Positions 18,220-28,447 of a DNA stretch of 64,000 bases are shown here, in pieces (position 1 is the stretch's first letter; every line of letters begins with the position of its first letter). Both the position numbers and the translations under genes were made by a program. Source of the DNA: an uncultured cyanobacterium (GTDB lineage: Bacteria > Cyanobacteriota > Cyanobacteriia > Cyanobacteriales > Chroococcidiopsidaceae). The stretch lies in the NCBI GenBank assembly GCA_946221495.1, contig CAMIFA010000003.1, positions 1-64,000 of the forward strand, in the 5' to 3' direction. Below the pieces are notes generated by a model. It was given only the letters and a program-made list of their open reading frames with translations. It was not told where the DNA came from and searched no databases.

Positions 18220-20508
18220 CTACTTCATTATTGCTGCTGTCTTTTCTCGATCTAATTTTAAAATTAGTGTTCCTAGAGGCGGTAGACATAGATCGATCGA
18301 GTAGGGGCGATTGTGGTATGACCATTCTTCTGTCCATTTACCGCCAAGATTGCCCATATTGCTACCACCGTACTCACGGGCATCACTGTTGAACAATTCT
18401 GTATAAAATCCCAGTTCTGGTACACCAATTCGGTAGTGTGAATGCGGCTGTGGTGTGAAGTTGCAAACCACAACTACAAAATCTTCAGAATCTTTAGCTC
18501 TACGCAGCAGAGCAACAACACTATGGCGGTTGTCGCTACAGTCAATCCACTCAAACCCTGGTTCCGCAAAATCTTGAGTGTACAAAGCTGGTTCAGAGCG
18601 GTAGAGATGATTGAGATCCCCCATAAACCGCTTCAATTGTTGGTGCGGCTCATACTCCAATAGTTGCCACTCCAAGTCTCCCCAAACATTCCACTCACTC
18701 CACTGCCCAAACTCCATACCCATGAACAGGGTTTTCTTCCCAGGGTGAGTAAACATATAAGTGAATAAACAGCGAATATTCGCTAACTTCTGCCAAGTAT
18801 CTCCTGGCATCTTGCCGATCAAATTACTTTTGCCATGCACCACTTCATCATGAGACAGCGCTAACATAAAGTTCTCGCTGTGGTGATACCACATACTAAA
18901 CGTGATGTTATTTTGGTGGAATTGGCGGAACCAGGGATCCATGCTGAAATAGTCCAGCATATCGTGCATCCAGCCCATATTCCACTTCAAGTTAAAGCCT
19001 AGTCCACCCATGTAGGTAGGCCAAGACACCATTGGCCAGGAAGTCGATTCTTCGGCAATTGAAAGGATACCAGGGAAGTAGCTGAAGATAACATGATTTG
19101 CCTGACGCAGAAAATCAGCCGCCTCAATATTTTCTCTGCCGCCGTACTGGTTGGGTAGCCACTCGCCTTCTTCGCGACAATAATCGAGGTAGAGCATTGA
19201 AGCAACAGCATCTACTCGAATTCCGTCGATGTGGTACTTATCAAACCAAAACAGAGCATTAGATACCAAGAAGTTTCTGACTTCGTGGCGGTTGTAGTTG
19301 AATACTAATGTCCCCCATTCTTTGTGTTCGCCCTTACGTGGATCGGCGTGTTCGTAGAGGTGGGAGCCATCGAAGAAAGCTAAACCATGCCCATCTTTAG
19401 GAAAGTGTCCGGGAACCCAATCGACAAGTACACCAATGCCGTTTTGATGGCATTGATCGATAAAGTACATAAAGTCTGCGGCGCTGCCATACCTTGATGT
19501 GGGGGCATAGTAGCCAGTTACTTGATACCCCCAGGAGCCATCAAAAGGATGCTCGGCGATTGGCAGGAGTTCAATATGGGTGTATCCCAGTTCTTTAACA
19601 TAAGGAATCAGCTTAGCTGCAAGTTCACGGTAGGTAAGAAACCGCGCTCCTGGTTTAAGTTCTGAAACTGTGACTACAGGTGCTTCCCCATCAGGTAGCA
19701 TCGCTGGTTGAGATGAAGAAGCGTGTAGCCAAGAGCCTATATGCACTTCATACACGGAAATTGGTTGAGTGAGAGCATCTGTATGGCGACGCTGTTCTAG
19801 CCAATCTTGATCGTTCCAGGTGTAAGTATCTAAGTCAGTAACAATTGAGGCGGTTTTGGGGCGGACTTCTTGCTGGAAACCGTAGGGATCAGATTTTTCG
19901 TAGATGTGTCCGTCTTGGTTCTTAATTTCGTATTTATAGCGATCGCCTACACCAATTTCGGGGATAAATAATTCCCAAACTCCTGTAGCACCTTTACGCA
20001 TCTGATTTTTACGCCCGTCCCAAAAGTTAAAATCACCTAAGACAGAAACATTCCGCGCATTCGGAGCCCAAACTGCAAAATAAACGCCCTTAACGCCATC
20101 TATTTGAGTTGGATGCGCCCCTAATTTCTCGTAAATTCGATGGTGATTACCTTCGGAAAATAGATGCAAATCAAAATCAGTCAAACGTGGCGAACGGAAG
20201 GCATAAGGATCGTAGGTAACACGCTCGTGTTCGCCCTCTAAAATCCGCAACTGATAGTTTGCTAGTTCTGGCGTATCAATCGTGCATTCAAAGAAGTGGG
20301 GATCGTGAACCTTTTGCATCGGGTATTCCAGCCGTTCTTCAGGACGTACAACCCACGCCGCACTCGCATTTGGTAGGTAGGCTCGCACCACCCAAACAGT
20401 TTTACCATCCTGCTCTATAAGATGGCAACCCAGCACTTCAAACGGATCGTGATGCTGGTTCCAAACGATGCGCTCTACCTGATCGGGGGCAATGGTCATA
20501 GTCGTCAT
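18220..20508 (-). CDS. glgB: 1,4-alpha-glucan branching enzyme GlgB
   Basis: GlgB moves short alpha-1,4-glucan chains to alpha-1,6 positions during glycogen synthesis in the cytoplasm. The 762-residue protein has the N-terminal N1 domain ([19 protein letters not shown]), the CBM48 domain ([20 protein letters not shown]) and the GH13 barrel. Barrel motifs are [20 protein letters not shown], the nucleophile Asp in [16 protein letters not shown], the acid Glu in [10 protein letters not shown] and [14 protein letters not shown]. The C-terminal beta domain is complete. An AGGAGA ribosome site lies 12 bases before ATG 20508; a second ATG three codons in is also possible. It is transcribed towards the hps operon. 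Confidence 0.97.
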   Translation of the reverse strand: MTTMTIAPDQVERIVWNQHHDPFEVLGCHLIEQDGKTVWVVRAYLPNASAAWVVRPEERLEYPMQKVHDPHFFECTIDTPELANYQLRILEGEHERVTYDPYAFRSPRLTDFDLHLFSEGNHHRIYEKLGAHPTQIDGVKGVYFAVWAPNARNVSVLGDFNFWDGRKNQMRKGATGVWELFIPEIGVGDRYKYEIKNQDGHIYEKSDPYGFQQEVRPKTASIVTDLDTYTWNDQDWLEQRRHTDALTQPISVYEVHIGSWLHASSSQPAMLPDGEAPVVTVSELKPGARFLTYRELAAKLIPYVKELGYTHIELLPIAEHPFDGSWGYQVTGYYAPTSRYGSAADFMYFIDQCHQNGIGVLVDWVPGHFPKDGHGLAFFDGSHLYEHADPRKGEHKEWGTLVFNYNRHEVRNFLVSNALFWFDKYHIDGIRVDAVASMLYLDYCREEGEWLPNQYGGRENIEAADFLRQANHVIFSYFPGILSIAEESTSWPMVSWPTYMGGLGFNLKWNMGWMHDMLDYFSMDPWFRQFHQNNITFSMWYHHSENFMLALSHDEVVHGKSNLIGKMPGDTWQKLANIRCLFTYMFTHPGKKTLFMGMEFGQWSEWNVWGDLEWQLLEYEPHQQLKRFMGDLNHLYRSEPALYTQDFAEPGFEWIDCSDNRHSVVALLRRAKDSEDFVVVVCNFTPQPHSHYRIGVPELGFYTELFNSDAREYGGSNMGNLGGKWTEEWSYHNRPYSIDLCLPPLGTLILKLDREKTAAIMK

Positions 20509-20762
20509 GAAGTTACGTATCTCCTGAAATAAAATGTCTAATTTATTTGTTACTAGTTATCGATGAATTCTTTACATTTATTTGCAAATAAGTTTGTTAA
20601 AGCTATCTTACTGCATAGCAGTGAGTCAGTCTTGAGGATACTAAAACCTCAAAGCCTCGAACAATCAACTGAAGCTAATTTAACCCGCAAGTAATTTGGC
20701 GGCAGTGGAGGGATAGAGTTCCGCAATGTAGGTAACACAAGCTACTAGAACAACATTACCCC

Positions 20763-21086
20763 TCAAATTGGCAAAAATGGAAAAATGGTAAGAATTGCGC
20801 GGCGGAGGCGTAACAAAGAAATATTTTCCCGCACTTTAGGACTTAGTGGGGGTGTTATTTGACGCTGTTGCAGTTGAGCCTCTAATTGGGCATATTCAGC
20901 AGCAGACAAAGGCTTACCATCAATAGGCGATCGCGCTTGGGTAATAATTTCTGTCCGCAACACTTCTTCAGGTGTTTCCTCTGGTGGCGGCAATGAAACA
21001 GCAGTTCTGATGTCAACTGCCATTAACCCCAATACAACAGCAGTTCCCGCACTCAAACCAAGTAAGCGAATCAGTTTGAAAGACAT
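20763..21086 (-). CDS. Small hypothetical protein with N-terminal membrane anchor
   Basis: The 107-residue product begins MSFKLIRLLGLSAGTAVVLG, a single hydrophobic signal or anchor, then an acidic Pro-rich stretch (LPPPEETPEEVLRTEI). A helical region follows (LSAAEYAQLEAQLQQRQ), and then a basic hydrophobic tail (LLRLRRAILTIFPFLPI). I know similar short cyanobacterial proteins without an assigned function. It is likely exported or anchored facing the periplasm. Octamer repeats fill its upstream region, so the promoter and ribosome site lie next to or within the repeat. Confidence 0.65.
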   Translation of the reverse strand: MSFKLIRLLGLSAGTAVVLGLMAVDIRTAVSLPPPEETPEEVLRTEIITQARSPIDGKPLSAAEYAQLEAQLQQRQITPPLSPKVRENISLLRLRRAILTIFPFLPI

Positions 21087-21090
21087 ACTA

Positions 21091-21174
21091 CCCTAGTCCC
21101 CTAGTCCCCTAGTCCCCTAGTCCCCTAGTCCCCTTGTCCCCTAGTCCCCTTGTCCCCTTGTCCCCTAGTCCCCC
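21091..21174. repeat. Octanucleotide tandem repeat, 10 units (CCCCTAGT/CCCCTTGT)
   Basis: Ten 8-bp units run in a row. Units 6, 8 and 9 read CCCCTTGT and the others CCCCTAGT. The array sits directly between the GST gene stop and the start of the next gene on the minus strand. It belongs to the same family as the arrays at 32677, 36546, 42780 and 47533. Confidence 0.9.
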
Positions 21175-21178
21175 CACT

Positions 21179-21847
21179 CTACATTCCCGGTGGCAATGGT
21201 TCGCCGCACAGTTGATGAATTTGCTCAATGCGTTCAAACAGCCAGGGATATGCTTGGCGATAGTGAGGAATTAAAGCCAAAGGACTTAGCAAAGCAGCAG
21301 CAGTAATATCTGCAACCGACAAGCGATCGCCCACTAGGTAAATACTATTTTTCCAGCGAATTGATAACGCTTCTATTGCAGTGGCAAGCCTACTATTTGC
21401 TAATTCTACGGCAGCGCTAGTAATTTTATACTGTTGCCGCACTACAGAAATTAGCACTTGGCTAAACAATGAAGGATCGATTTGCTTACCCGCGCCAGCC
21501 CGAAAATCGTAATATACAAATCGAGTCGCCGTACCAATACTTTCATCTAGCCAATCCTCGATCATACTCGCTTCAGTTTGCAGCTCGCGATCGCTCAATG
21601 TTAATGTTGGTTCTGGACAATATGTTTCCAAAAACTTTAAGATTCGTGTCGAGTCGGCGATCGCTATTGGCTGTCCTGACTCTTGAGGCAACAGAACGGG
21701 TACTGTTGTCAAACCTGTAAGCGGCTTCAGTTTAAGGATGTGTAAACCAGGCGTGAGATTTTCAACCTGGTAAGATATTTGTTTGTAAGCTAGGGCTAGC
21801 CTTGCTTTACGACAATAGTGAGAAGTGCTAAATTGCCTTAAAAGCAT
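21179..21847 (-). CDS. Glutathione S-transferase family protein
   Basis: The 222-residue protein has a GST N-terminal thioredoxin-fold domain: LRQFSTSHYCRKARLALAYK, TTVPVLLPQESGQPIAIADS with the cis-Pro and the DS substrate-binding pair, then ILKFLETY. A helical C-terminal domain follows (SIYLVGDRLSVADITAAALL, with the N-capping box of GST domain 2). A Ser/Tyr near the N-terminus (STSHYC) would be the glutathione-activating residue. The likely role is glutathione-dependent detoxification or maleylacetoacetate-isomerase-like chemistry in the cytoplasm; the substrate cannot be told. The gene starts with ATG at 21847. Confidence 0.85.
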   Translation of the reverse strand: MLLRQFSTSHYCRKARLALAYKQISYQVENLTPGLHILKLKPLTGLTTVPVLLPQESGQPIAIADSTRILKFLETYCPEPTLTLSDRELQTEASMIEDWLDESIGTATRFVYYDFRAGAGKQIDPSLFSQVLISVVRQQYKITSAAVELANSRLATAIEALSIRWKNSIYLVGDRLSVADITAAALLSPLALIPHYRQAYPWLFERIEQIHQLCGEPLPPGM

Positions 21848-22160
21848 TTAGACAACCTTCTATTTACAAGATTGCAGATAATTGTCAGAGAATTTTTTAA
21901 TTTTATTAACAATCGTTGCTGTAGCAAACTTCAAAACCAGTCTGAATATCATGCAGCAATTTTACCTTACAGACTAGTGAATCCTTCAATTAACAGCATT
22001 CACTTCACTTATCGAAAAATCTCTCCTCAATCTAGCTTCCTAAAACATGGTGATTTTAAGATAATTGCCTAGAAAAACCATACCTAGAATTATCTAGTCT
22101 TTGAGGAGAGGCATAATTGCTGAATTGTGAGGAGGCTATTTCTCACCTAAAATACTTTAT
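21848..22160. other. Spacer without a recognised gene
   Basis: A plus-strand ORF of 66 codons (21872-22072) has no ribosome site and no protein-like composition. The stretch is A/T-rich and presumably holds the GST promoter and the end of the lipoprotein transcript. Confidence 0.5.
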
Positions 22161-22307
22161 TTAGGGAGAAGGAGATGGAGCAGCAGGAGATTCGGCGGGC
22201 GACGGGCTAGTTCCACCCTCACCTGCACCACCGCCGCCGCCAGCATCGCAAGCTCCCAAAAGCGTAACAAAGCCTAGTAATACCAAACTAACGATTCTTT
22301 TGTTCAT
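22161..22307 (-). CDS. 48-residue Gly/Pro-rich lipoprotein
   Basis: On the minus strand, ATG 22305-22307 opens a 48-codon frame ending in TAA at 22161-22163. The product starts MNKRIVSLVLLGFVTLLGAC, an ideal lipoprotein signal with lipobox LGAC. Mature DAGGGGGAGEGG follows, then Pro/Ser repeats ending PSPSP. A strong ribosome site, AGAGGAG, lies four bases before the ATG, which supports real translation. Such tiny lipoproteins occur in many cyanobacteria with no known function. It should be lipid-anchored to the plasma or outer membrane, with the tail a flexible tether. Confidence 0.8.
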   Translation of the reverse strand: MNKRIVSLVLLGFVTLLGACDAGGGGGAGEGGTSPSPAESPAAPSPSP

Positions 22308-22835
22308 AAGACTCCTCTTTCACAAATTGCGGTAATAAGCAACTCGTTGATTACGATACCGCATTTGTTTAATTTTATAAAGAAGGGCGAGCGCCCGTGT
22401 TGAATTTTGGGGTTTACCTCAACATTATTTATCCAGGTATAGCTCTGAATCCAATCACTATGCTTATAGTAATAATTTTTGTAAACAATGCTTGCCCAAC
22501 AAACGATTTTAGTATTCCCCTTATTAGAGGTCTACACTAAAACCTCTACTGCTCAACTTCTTCTCTCTAAAGGCGTAGCTTTATCTGAAGCCTGCTTACC
22601 TTACTAAAATTTATCGCCCGTCTTTAATTTCAGCCTCGCCTAAGTTTAGGCAAACTGCTTCTAGATCCACAACAGTCTGATGATAGGATGAGGGCTGTAT
22701 TTAGCGGTGGGTACTAAAGCGATAATTGCCATTACAGTGCCTTCACTCGTTTCCCAGAGCAGTTAGAAAATTTAGATTAGGATTAACCTGAACCTAAATC
22801 ACTACTAGTACATATTAAATTTACCTAAGAAGTCT
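22308..22835. other. 528-bp spacer upstream of the cell-division genes
   Basis: No ORF here looks coding. A short GGGCGAGCGCCC dyad lies near 22385. The stretch separates the divergent lipoprotein and FtsL-like genes and should hold both promoters. Confidence 0.5.
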
Positions 22836-23357
22836 ATGGTTGCCTCAAAATCAGCTTCTGCCCACAAAAAAGTTTCGACAGCAACGGTTGTCAAGCCTAA
22901 TTCCGCAGACATAAGATTATCTTCGTCGAAAGATCCTAGCCGTACCACACGCAGTCAGCAAACACCAATTGCGCTGCGGAAATCTCCACCAGTGTGGCTG
23001 CTACGCTTGTACGCCTTGCAGCGCCCTTCATCTATTGTCATGTATTCATTAATCGCAATCATGCTGTCAGTTTATAGTTCGACAGTTTATTCGCAAAAAC
23101 TGTGGAGTCAGTTGTACCAAAAGCTGGCAACTTTACAGCGTTATGAGCGGCAACTAACGGCTACCAGCGAAGTGTTAAAAAACAAAATGGCGACGCAAGC
23201 AGAACAACCGCTCACCAACTTGATACTACCTAACCCGACGCAGACGATTTTCCTTTCACCAGCACCAGAACGTCCTGCTCCTGTTGCTAACTCCGCACTG
23301 CCTAATAGTAAGACTGCCAAAATTAATCAATCGCACCGGAGTCCACTAGGCTATTAA
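22836..23357 (+). CDS. FtsL-like cell-division protein
   Basis: The 173-residue product has a Ser/Thr/Lys-rich cytoplasmic N-terminus (about 65 residues) and one transmembrane segment (SSIVMYSLIAIMLSVYSSTV, about 67-86). A short coiled coil follows (LWSQLYQKLATLQRYERQLTA and on), then a Pro-rich tail. This bitopic layout, and the position 143 bp before ftsI, match the FtsL/Cyanobacterial FtsL-analogue slot. The identification rests on layout and context, because FtsL sequences are poorly conserved. It would act in the plasma membrane at the division ring with FtsI. Confidence 0.65.
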   Translation: MVASKSASAHKKVSTATVVKPNSADIRLSSSKDPSRTTRSQQTPIALRKSPPVWLLRLYALQRPSSIVMYSLIAIMLSVYSSTVYSQKLWSQLYQKLATLQRYERQLTATSEVLKNKMATQAEQPLTNLILPNPTQTIFLSPAPERPAPVANSALPNSKTAKINQSHRSPLGY

Positions 23358-23500
23358 GCATAAGCTAGGGAAAATAAGGGTTGAGGAGCTAGTTTTTCCT
23401 AGCGTCTTAGCCTCAGTAGAATCAACCTGACATATTCGATAGTTTATGTAGTACAGTTGCTGCTTCAACTCCCAACTTCTAATCCTTAGTTTAAGCATCT

Positions 23501-25342
23501 ATGCCTACCTCGGTTCCTCCTTCTAGCTTGAATCGCAAACGTCGTGCAGTAACCCGTTTAGAGACACGCCAAAAAAAGCGCCGCCGCGAACCAGGACAAA
23601 CACTCCATAAGCAACCGCGCTCTCCATTACACCACTTACGGCTGCTACTCGTTTGGGGTGTATTACTTATTAGTAGTTTAGGGCTAGCTACAAACTTGTA
23701 TCAGCTACAACTGATTGAAGCGCCAACATTACTGGCAAAGGCGCGACAGCAGCAGATGGTTAAATTGCGACCGTTCATTCCGCGTCGCCCAGTAGTAGAT
23801 CGCAATAACAATGTATTAGCAATTGACCGTCCGGTTTATATTTTATACGCACATCCGAAATTATTTAAAGAATCTAAAGAAGTAATCGCATCTAAGCTAG
23901 CTGTAATTCTCAATCGTCCATCTAGCGAACTGCTGAAGCAATTTAACACCCGTGACACTGGGATTCGGATTTCTTCTAACCTTACAGAAGAAATTAATGA
24001 GCAAATTTCCGCAAAGCGGCTCAATGGTTTAGAGCTAATTCAAGGATACTCGCGTCTTTATCCCCAACAAAATTTAGTTGCCGATGTATTAGGCTATGTG
24101 AATCTTGATCGTCGTGGTCAAGCTGGTGTAGAGTATAGCCAAAAAAATTTGCTGGAACGTTCGATTGAGACAGTACGCCTCACCAAAACCGGAAACGGCG
24201 CTTTAATGAGCGATCGCGTCCCCGATAATTTTTTGCAAATCGATGAGCTAAGGCTACAGCTCACTATTGATAGTCGTCTGCAACGCGCAACCCGCATCAG
24301 CTTAAGGCAACAAATGCAAAAGTTTAGTGCCAAGCGCGGCAGTGTAATTGTTATGGATGCGCGGGATGGTTCATTACTCGCGATGGTTTCCGAACCTTCC
24401 TATGATCCGAATGAATATTATAAATCTGACCTGAAAACGTTTAAAAATTGGCCGTTGGCGGATCTTTATGAACCAGGTTCAACATTCAAGCCTTTGAATG
24501 TGGCGATCGCGCTGGAAAATAAAGTGATTACACCCAATGATCGGTTTCACGATCCAGGCACGATTAAAGTCGGCGGCTGGACAATTAAAAATGCTGAACC
24601 GAAAGATATCACTTTGCTCTCTGTGCCGCAGATTCTGCAATACTCCAGTAACGTCGGCATGGTGCAAATTATCCAACGCATGAAGCCAGAAATTTACTAC
24701 GATTGGCTAAAAAAGCTGGGATTGGGAAAACCTGTCGGTATAGACTTACCCTTTGAAGCCCCCGGGCAACTAAAAAATAAAAAGCAATTTATTTCTTCCC
24801 CAATTGAACCAGCAACCGCCTCGTTTGGTCAGGGATTTTCTCTTACACCTATTCAATTAGTGCAGATGCACGGTGCTTTAGCTAATGGCGGTAAATTAGT
24901 AACACCTCATGTAGTTCGCGGTCTAGTTGATAGCAAAAATCAACTTCATTGGCAGCCGAAACTTCCAGCACCACGAGCAGTTTTCTCACCGAAGATATCC
25001 CAAACGGTGTTAGAAATGATGGAAACCGTAGTTACCAAAGGAACAGGTAAAGTAGCGCAGATTCCAGGCTATCGGATCGCTGGCAAGACTGGTACAGCCC
25101 AAAAAGCAAGTTTGCAAGGTGGCGGCTATGGCAGTGGCAAAATCACCAGTTTTGTGGGCATGATGCCCGTAGAATCTCCGCGTTATGTAATCTTGGCAGT
25201 AGTAGATGAACCGACGAAAGGTATTATCTTTGGTTCAACTGTTGCTGCCCCAATTGTCAAGTCAGTTATGGAAGCACTAGTTACAATTGAGCGGGTTCCA
25301 CCCAGTCAGCCGATACCTAAAGCTTCTCCTAGTCCGCAATAA
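23501..25342 (+). CDS. ftsI: Peptidoglycan transpeptidase FtsI (PBP3-class)
   Basis: FtsI cross-links septal peptidoglycan. The 613-residue protein has a basic cytoplasmic start, one membrane segment (LLLVWGVLLISSLGLATNLY, about 50-69) and the class B dimerisation domain (RRPVVDRNNNVLAIDRPVYI). The transpeptidase domain carries all three motifs: SxxK at S327 (GSTFKPL), SxN at S382-N384 (YSSNVGM) and KTGT at K529. The tail is Pro/Ser-rich. The FtsL-like gene just upstream points to a septal rather than elongation role; PBP2 is the alternative but usually pairs with MreCD. Confidence 0.93.
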   Translation: MPTSVPPSSLNRKRRAVTRLETRQKKRRREPGQTLHKQPRSPLHHLRLLLVWGVLLISSLGLATNLYQLQLIEAPTLLAKARQQQMVKLRPFIPRRPVVDRNNNVLAIDRPVYILYAHPKLFKESKEVIASKLAVILNRPSSELLKQFNTRDTGIRISSNLTEEINEQISAKRLNGLELIQGYSRLYPQQNLVADVLGYVNLDRRGQAGVEYSQKNLLERSIETVRLTKTGNGALMSDRVPDNFLQIDELRLQLTIDSRLQRATRISLRQQMQKFSAKRGSVIVMDARDGSLLAMVSEPSYDPNEYYKSDLKTFKNWPLADLYEPGSTFKPLNVAIALENKVITPNDRFHDPGTIKVGGWTIKNAEPKDITLLSVPQILQYSSNVGMVQIIQRMKPEIYYDWLKKLGLGKPVGIDLPFEAPGQLKNKKQFISSPIEPATASFGQGFSLTPIQLVQMHGALANGGKLVTPHVVRGLVDSKNQLHWQPKLPAPRAVFSPKISQTVLEMMETVVTKGTGKVAQIPGYRIAGKTGTAQKASLQGGGYGSGKITSFVGMMPVESPRYVILAVVDEPTKGIIFGSTVAAPIVKSVMEALVTIERVPPSQPIPKASPSPQ

Positions 25343-25459
25343 AAGCTGGGAAAGTAGAGAGTAGTTTTGAGTTTTGAGTTTTGAATTCAAGAACGTTGAA
25401 GTAATTACTTCTTTTAACTCAACACTCAACACTTAAAATTCATAACTGGAGCGCAGTGA

Positions 25460-27553
25460 CTAGCCTCTGATTTGGCTTTGCTGAATTTGTGACCACAATT
25501 CGGTACTTGTACGCACAGGTGCAAGGCAACTTAGACCTTGACAGACTAAGCCCACTGTTTCCGGTGGTAAATCTTGTGCTACAGCAACAACAGCAGGTAA
25601 ATATTGAGCAATCAACTTATCTAGTTGGATGCTGGAGGTACGAAGTAACGTGCAGTAACGATACCAATCTAAAGCTGTAAATAAACTAGGACAGGCTTGA
25701 GGAGCGCTGTGCATTACACTGCTAAAAGCTTGTAACCCACGTTCTGCTTTGTCAAGATAGCTCAAGTCTTCTGTAAGTAAAGACAAACGCACAAGATTAG
25801 CGATCGCCACTCCATTAGCTGCTGGTGTAGCATTATCCGCATAACTGCGCTCCCGCACAATTAAGTCATTACTTGCATCCTTGGCTGTGTTGTAATAGCC
25901 GCCTAGTTCTACACTCCACAAAAATTCATCAAATTGAGCTTGGACTGCGATCGCCTTTTCTAGCCACAATGAGTCTCGTTACTCTATTGAATGCAAATCA
26001 AGTAACGCTTTGATAAATAAAGCATAATCTTCCGACTGCGCCAAAATAGCAGGTTTACCTTCATAATTAAGCCGATGAAACCGCCCGTCTAGCCATTGAT
26101 TATCCAAGATAAAGTTTGCGGCACGAGTAGCTAGGGAAAGATAGGCATCTTGTTTGAATACTGCATAAGCTCTTGCCAAGCTGGAGATCATCAAGCTATT
26201 CCAGGCGACAATCATTTTAGTATCCGTTACTGGCGGAATCCGACCCTGCCATTGATGATTCTTCGCTTCTTGGTTGTTACGAGCTGGCGGGAAAATCTCT
26301 AGAGTATCAGTACCATAACGGGCTGTAAACAGCTTTGTCAGTGCAGTTTCTATATCATCACTTAACTCACCTGGATGACGACGCTGTAAGACGTTAAGTC
26401 CTTCAAAATTACCGTTGGTAGTGACGGTGAATTGTGCTTGCAGTTGAGCTAATTCGTCCGGTGTAAGTAAATTTTGTAGTTGATTGTAACTCCAAACATA
26501 AAACGCTCCTTCCTCTGGTTCTACCTCTTGTGAAGTGTTGAGGACACTTGCGTGGGCGGTGCCGACTTGAGCAAAGTGTTCGGTGAAACTGTCAGCATCT
26601 TGAGCAGCGTAAAAATAACCTTCAGGGGCGGTCATTTCGCGCTTCAGCCACTTAAAAGTTCCGGCGATCGCTCTTTCAAATGCTGGTTCTTGTACGCCAG
26701 CACTCCATAAATTAGCGAGATACTCGACAATCTGCCCATTGTCGTAGAGCATTTTTTCAAAGTGCGGCACTGTCCAACTCGGATCAACCGTGTAGCGATG
26801 AAAGCCGCCGCCTACATGATCGTATATACCGCCTAGTGCCAAATCTAGCCCCCGTTGGCTACAAACTTGCTTTGCGTCATAGCGGGACTTGAAATTAAAC
26901 CTAATTCCCCGTAAAGCTAAGTCTGCGTAGGGAATCATCGGAAAACTCGTGCCATAATCACGGGTAGTAATTACACCCGTATTAGTTTCCCATCCCTGCT
27001 GGAATAAATCATTATCTAGCTGCTGAGTAACTGGCAGGATAACACTCTGTTGTAAAGCATCGAGAATCACTTCTTGGCGCGATCGCAAATCTTGTTTTTC
27101 TGTGTCGTGATAATGACGTAGCGCTTGCAGCAATTGCAAAAATCCAGGTCGTCCGTAGCGTGGCTCTAAGGGAAAATATGTACCACCGTAAAACGGTACT
27201 AAATCATCCGCCGTCAGAAAGATGTTTAAAGGCCAGCCTCCCTGACCAGAAATCATCTGCAACGCTTGCATATAAATACTATCGATATCTGGTCGCTCTT
27301 CCCGGTCTACTTTAATCGGCAGGAAGTGAGCATTCATATATTGGGCAACATCTGGATCTGAAAAAGCTTCTCCTTCCATGACGGTACACCAATGACAGCT
27401 AGAGTAACCAATCGAGAGGAATATAGGCTTGTTCTCAGCTTTAGCCTTGGATAGGGCTTCATCACACCAAGTCCACCAGTCAATAGGATTTAGGGCGTGT
27501 TTTCGCAGATAAAGGCTTTGAGATTGAGCAAGGCGATTAGTCATAGCAAGCAC
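25460..27553 (-). pseudogene. DUF255/YyaL-type thioredoxin-domain protein gene split by one in-frame ochre stop
   Basis: The reading frame from 27553 to 25460 codes for a 697-residue YyaL/SSP411-like protein except for a TAA at 25979-25981. The first part (524 residues) has the thioredoxin-like start: [38 protein letters not shown] and [12 protein letters not shown]. It continues into the six-hairpin glycosidase-like fold ([20 protein letters not shown]). After the stop the same frame continues through LWLEKAIAVQAQFDEFLW, GGYYNTAKDASNDL and DNATPAANGVAIANLVRL to a normal end. Both halves look conserved, so the break is recent, or else readthrough or a sequencing error. Function is unknown; homologues are proposed redox or sugar-epimerase-like proteins. 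Confidence 0.85.
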
Positions 27554-27670
27554 ATTGGAGATAACTGCCTTCTTTGCTCAGTCTAGCGAAAAGGGAATAG
27601 GGAGCTGGGGGAGTAAGAGAGAAAATTTAAATTCTTGCTCCTGGCTCCTCTCGAACACATCGCTTTGCGC

Positions 27671-27694
27671 TGTCTCCTGTCTCCTGTCTCCTGT
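27671..27694. repeat. Heptanucleotide tandem repeat (TGTCTCC)3
   Basis: Three perfect TGTCTCC units plus a partial one lie in the spacer before clpP. A few C/T-rich partial units precede them. Confidence 0.75.
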
Positions 27695-27749
27695 ATAGCT
27701 GCCTTTCTTCTCGATAGAATTAAGGAAAGTAACAAAAACAAGCAAGCGC

Positions 27750-28358
27750 ATGATTCCTATCGTTATCGAACAATCTGGTCGGGGCGAACGTGCCTTTGAT
27801 ATCTATTCCCGACTACTGCGGGAGCGCATCATCTTTTTAGGGCAACAAATTGATTCCAACCTAGCTAACTTAATCGTTGCTCAGCTTTTATTCTTAGATG
27901 CTGAAGACGCAGAAAAAGACATTTACCTATATATCAACTCTCCGGGTGGTTCTGTGACAGCAGGAATGGGCATTTTTGACACTATGAAGCATATTCGCCC
28001 AGATGTCTGCACCATTTGTACAGGGCTAGCGGCAAGTATGGGTGCTTTTTTATTAAGTGCTGGCGCTCAAGGCAAGCGTATGAGTTTACCCCACTCGCGC
28101 ATCATGATCCACCAACCACTAGGAGGAGCGCAGGGACAAGCAACAGACATTGAAATCCAGGCAAAGGAGATTCTGTACCACAAGAGCCGTCTCAACCAGT
28201 ATTTGGCAGAACATACTGGTCAGCCCTTGGAGCGCATTGCAGAAGACACTGAGCGGGATTTCTTCATGTCGCCCGATGAAGCCAAGGACTATGGTCTGAT
28301 TGACCAAGTAATCGACCGTCGCCCCACTAGCAGCCGACCTTTGGCGGTTGTTAGCTGA
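27750..28358 (+). CDS. clpP: ATP-dependent Clp protease proteolytic subunit ClpP
   Basis: ClpP is the serine-protease barrel that degrades proteins fed by Clp ATPases. The 202-residue protein shows [18 protein letters not shown], the nucleophile S96 in GLAASMGAF and the catalytic H121 in [28 protein letters not shown] near the end supplies the Asp. All triad elements are present, so it is an active ClpP rather than a ClpR. Cyanobacteria have several clpP genes; this one has no clpX beside it, so which paralogue it is cannot be decided from context. Confidence 0.93.
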   Translation: MIPIVIEQSGRGERAFDIYSRLLRERIIFLGQQIDSNLANLIVAQLLFLDAEDAEKDIYLYINSPGGSVTAGMGIFDTMKHIRPDVCTICTGLAASMGAFLLSAGAQGKRMSLPHSRIMIHQPLGGAQGQATDIEIQAKEILYHKSRLNQYLAEHTGQPLERIAEDTERDFFMSPDEAKDYGLIDQVIDRRPTSSRPLAVVS

Positions 28359-28365
28359 GGAGTTA

Positions 28366-28437
28366 GGGGTCAGAGGTCAGGGGTCAAAATGTAGAACATT
28401 TCCTCCTGTCTTTTGTCCCCTTGTCTCCTTGTCCTCT
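28366..28437. repeat. Mixed heptamer (GGGGTCA) and octamer (CCCCTTGT) repeats
   Basis: At 28366-28386 three 7-bp units read GGGGTCA, GAGGTCA, GGGGTCA. From about 28413 short octamer units TTGTCCCC and TTGTCTCC follow. They lie between the convergent ends of clpP and the hypothetical gene. Confidence 0.75.
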
Positions 28438-28447
28438 CTCCTGTCTT

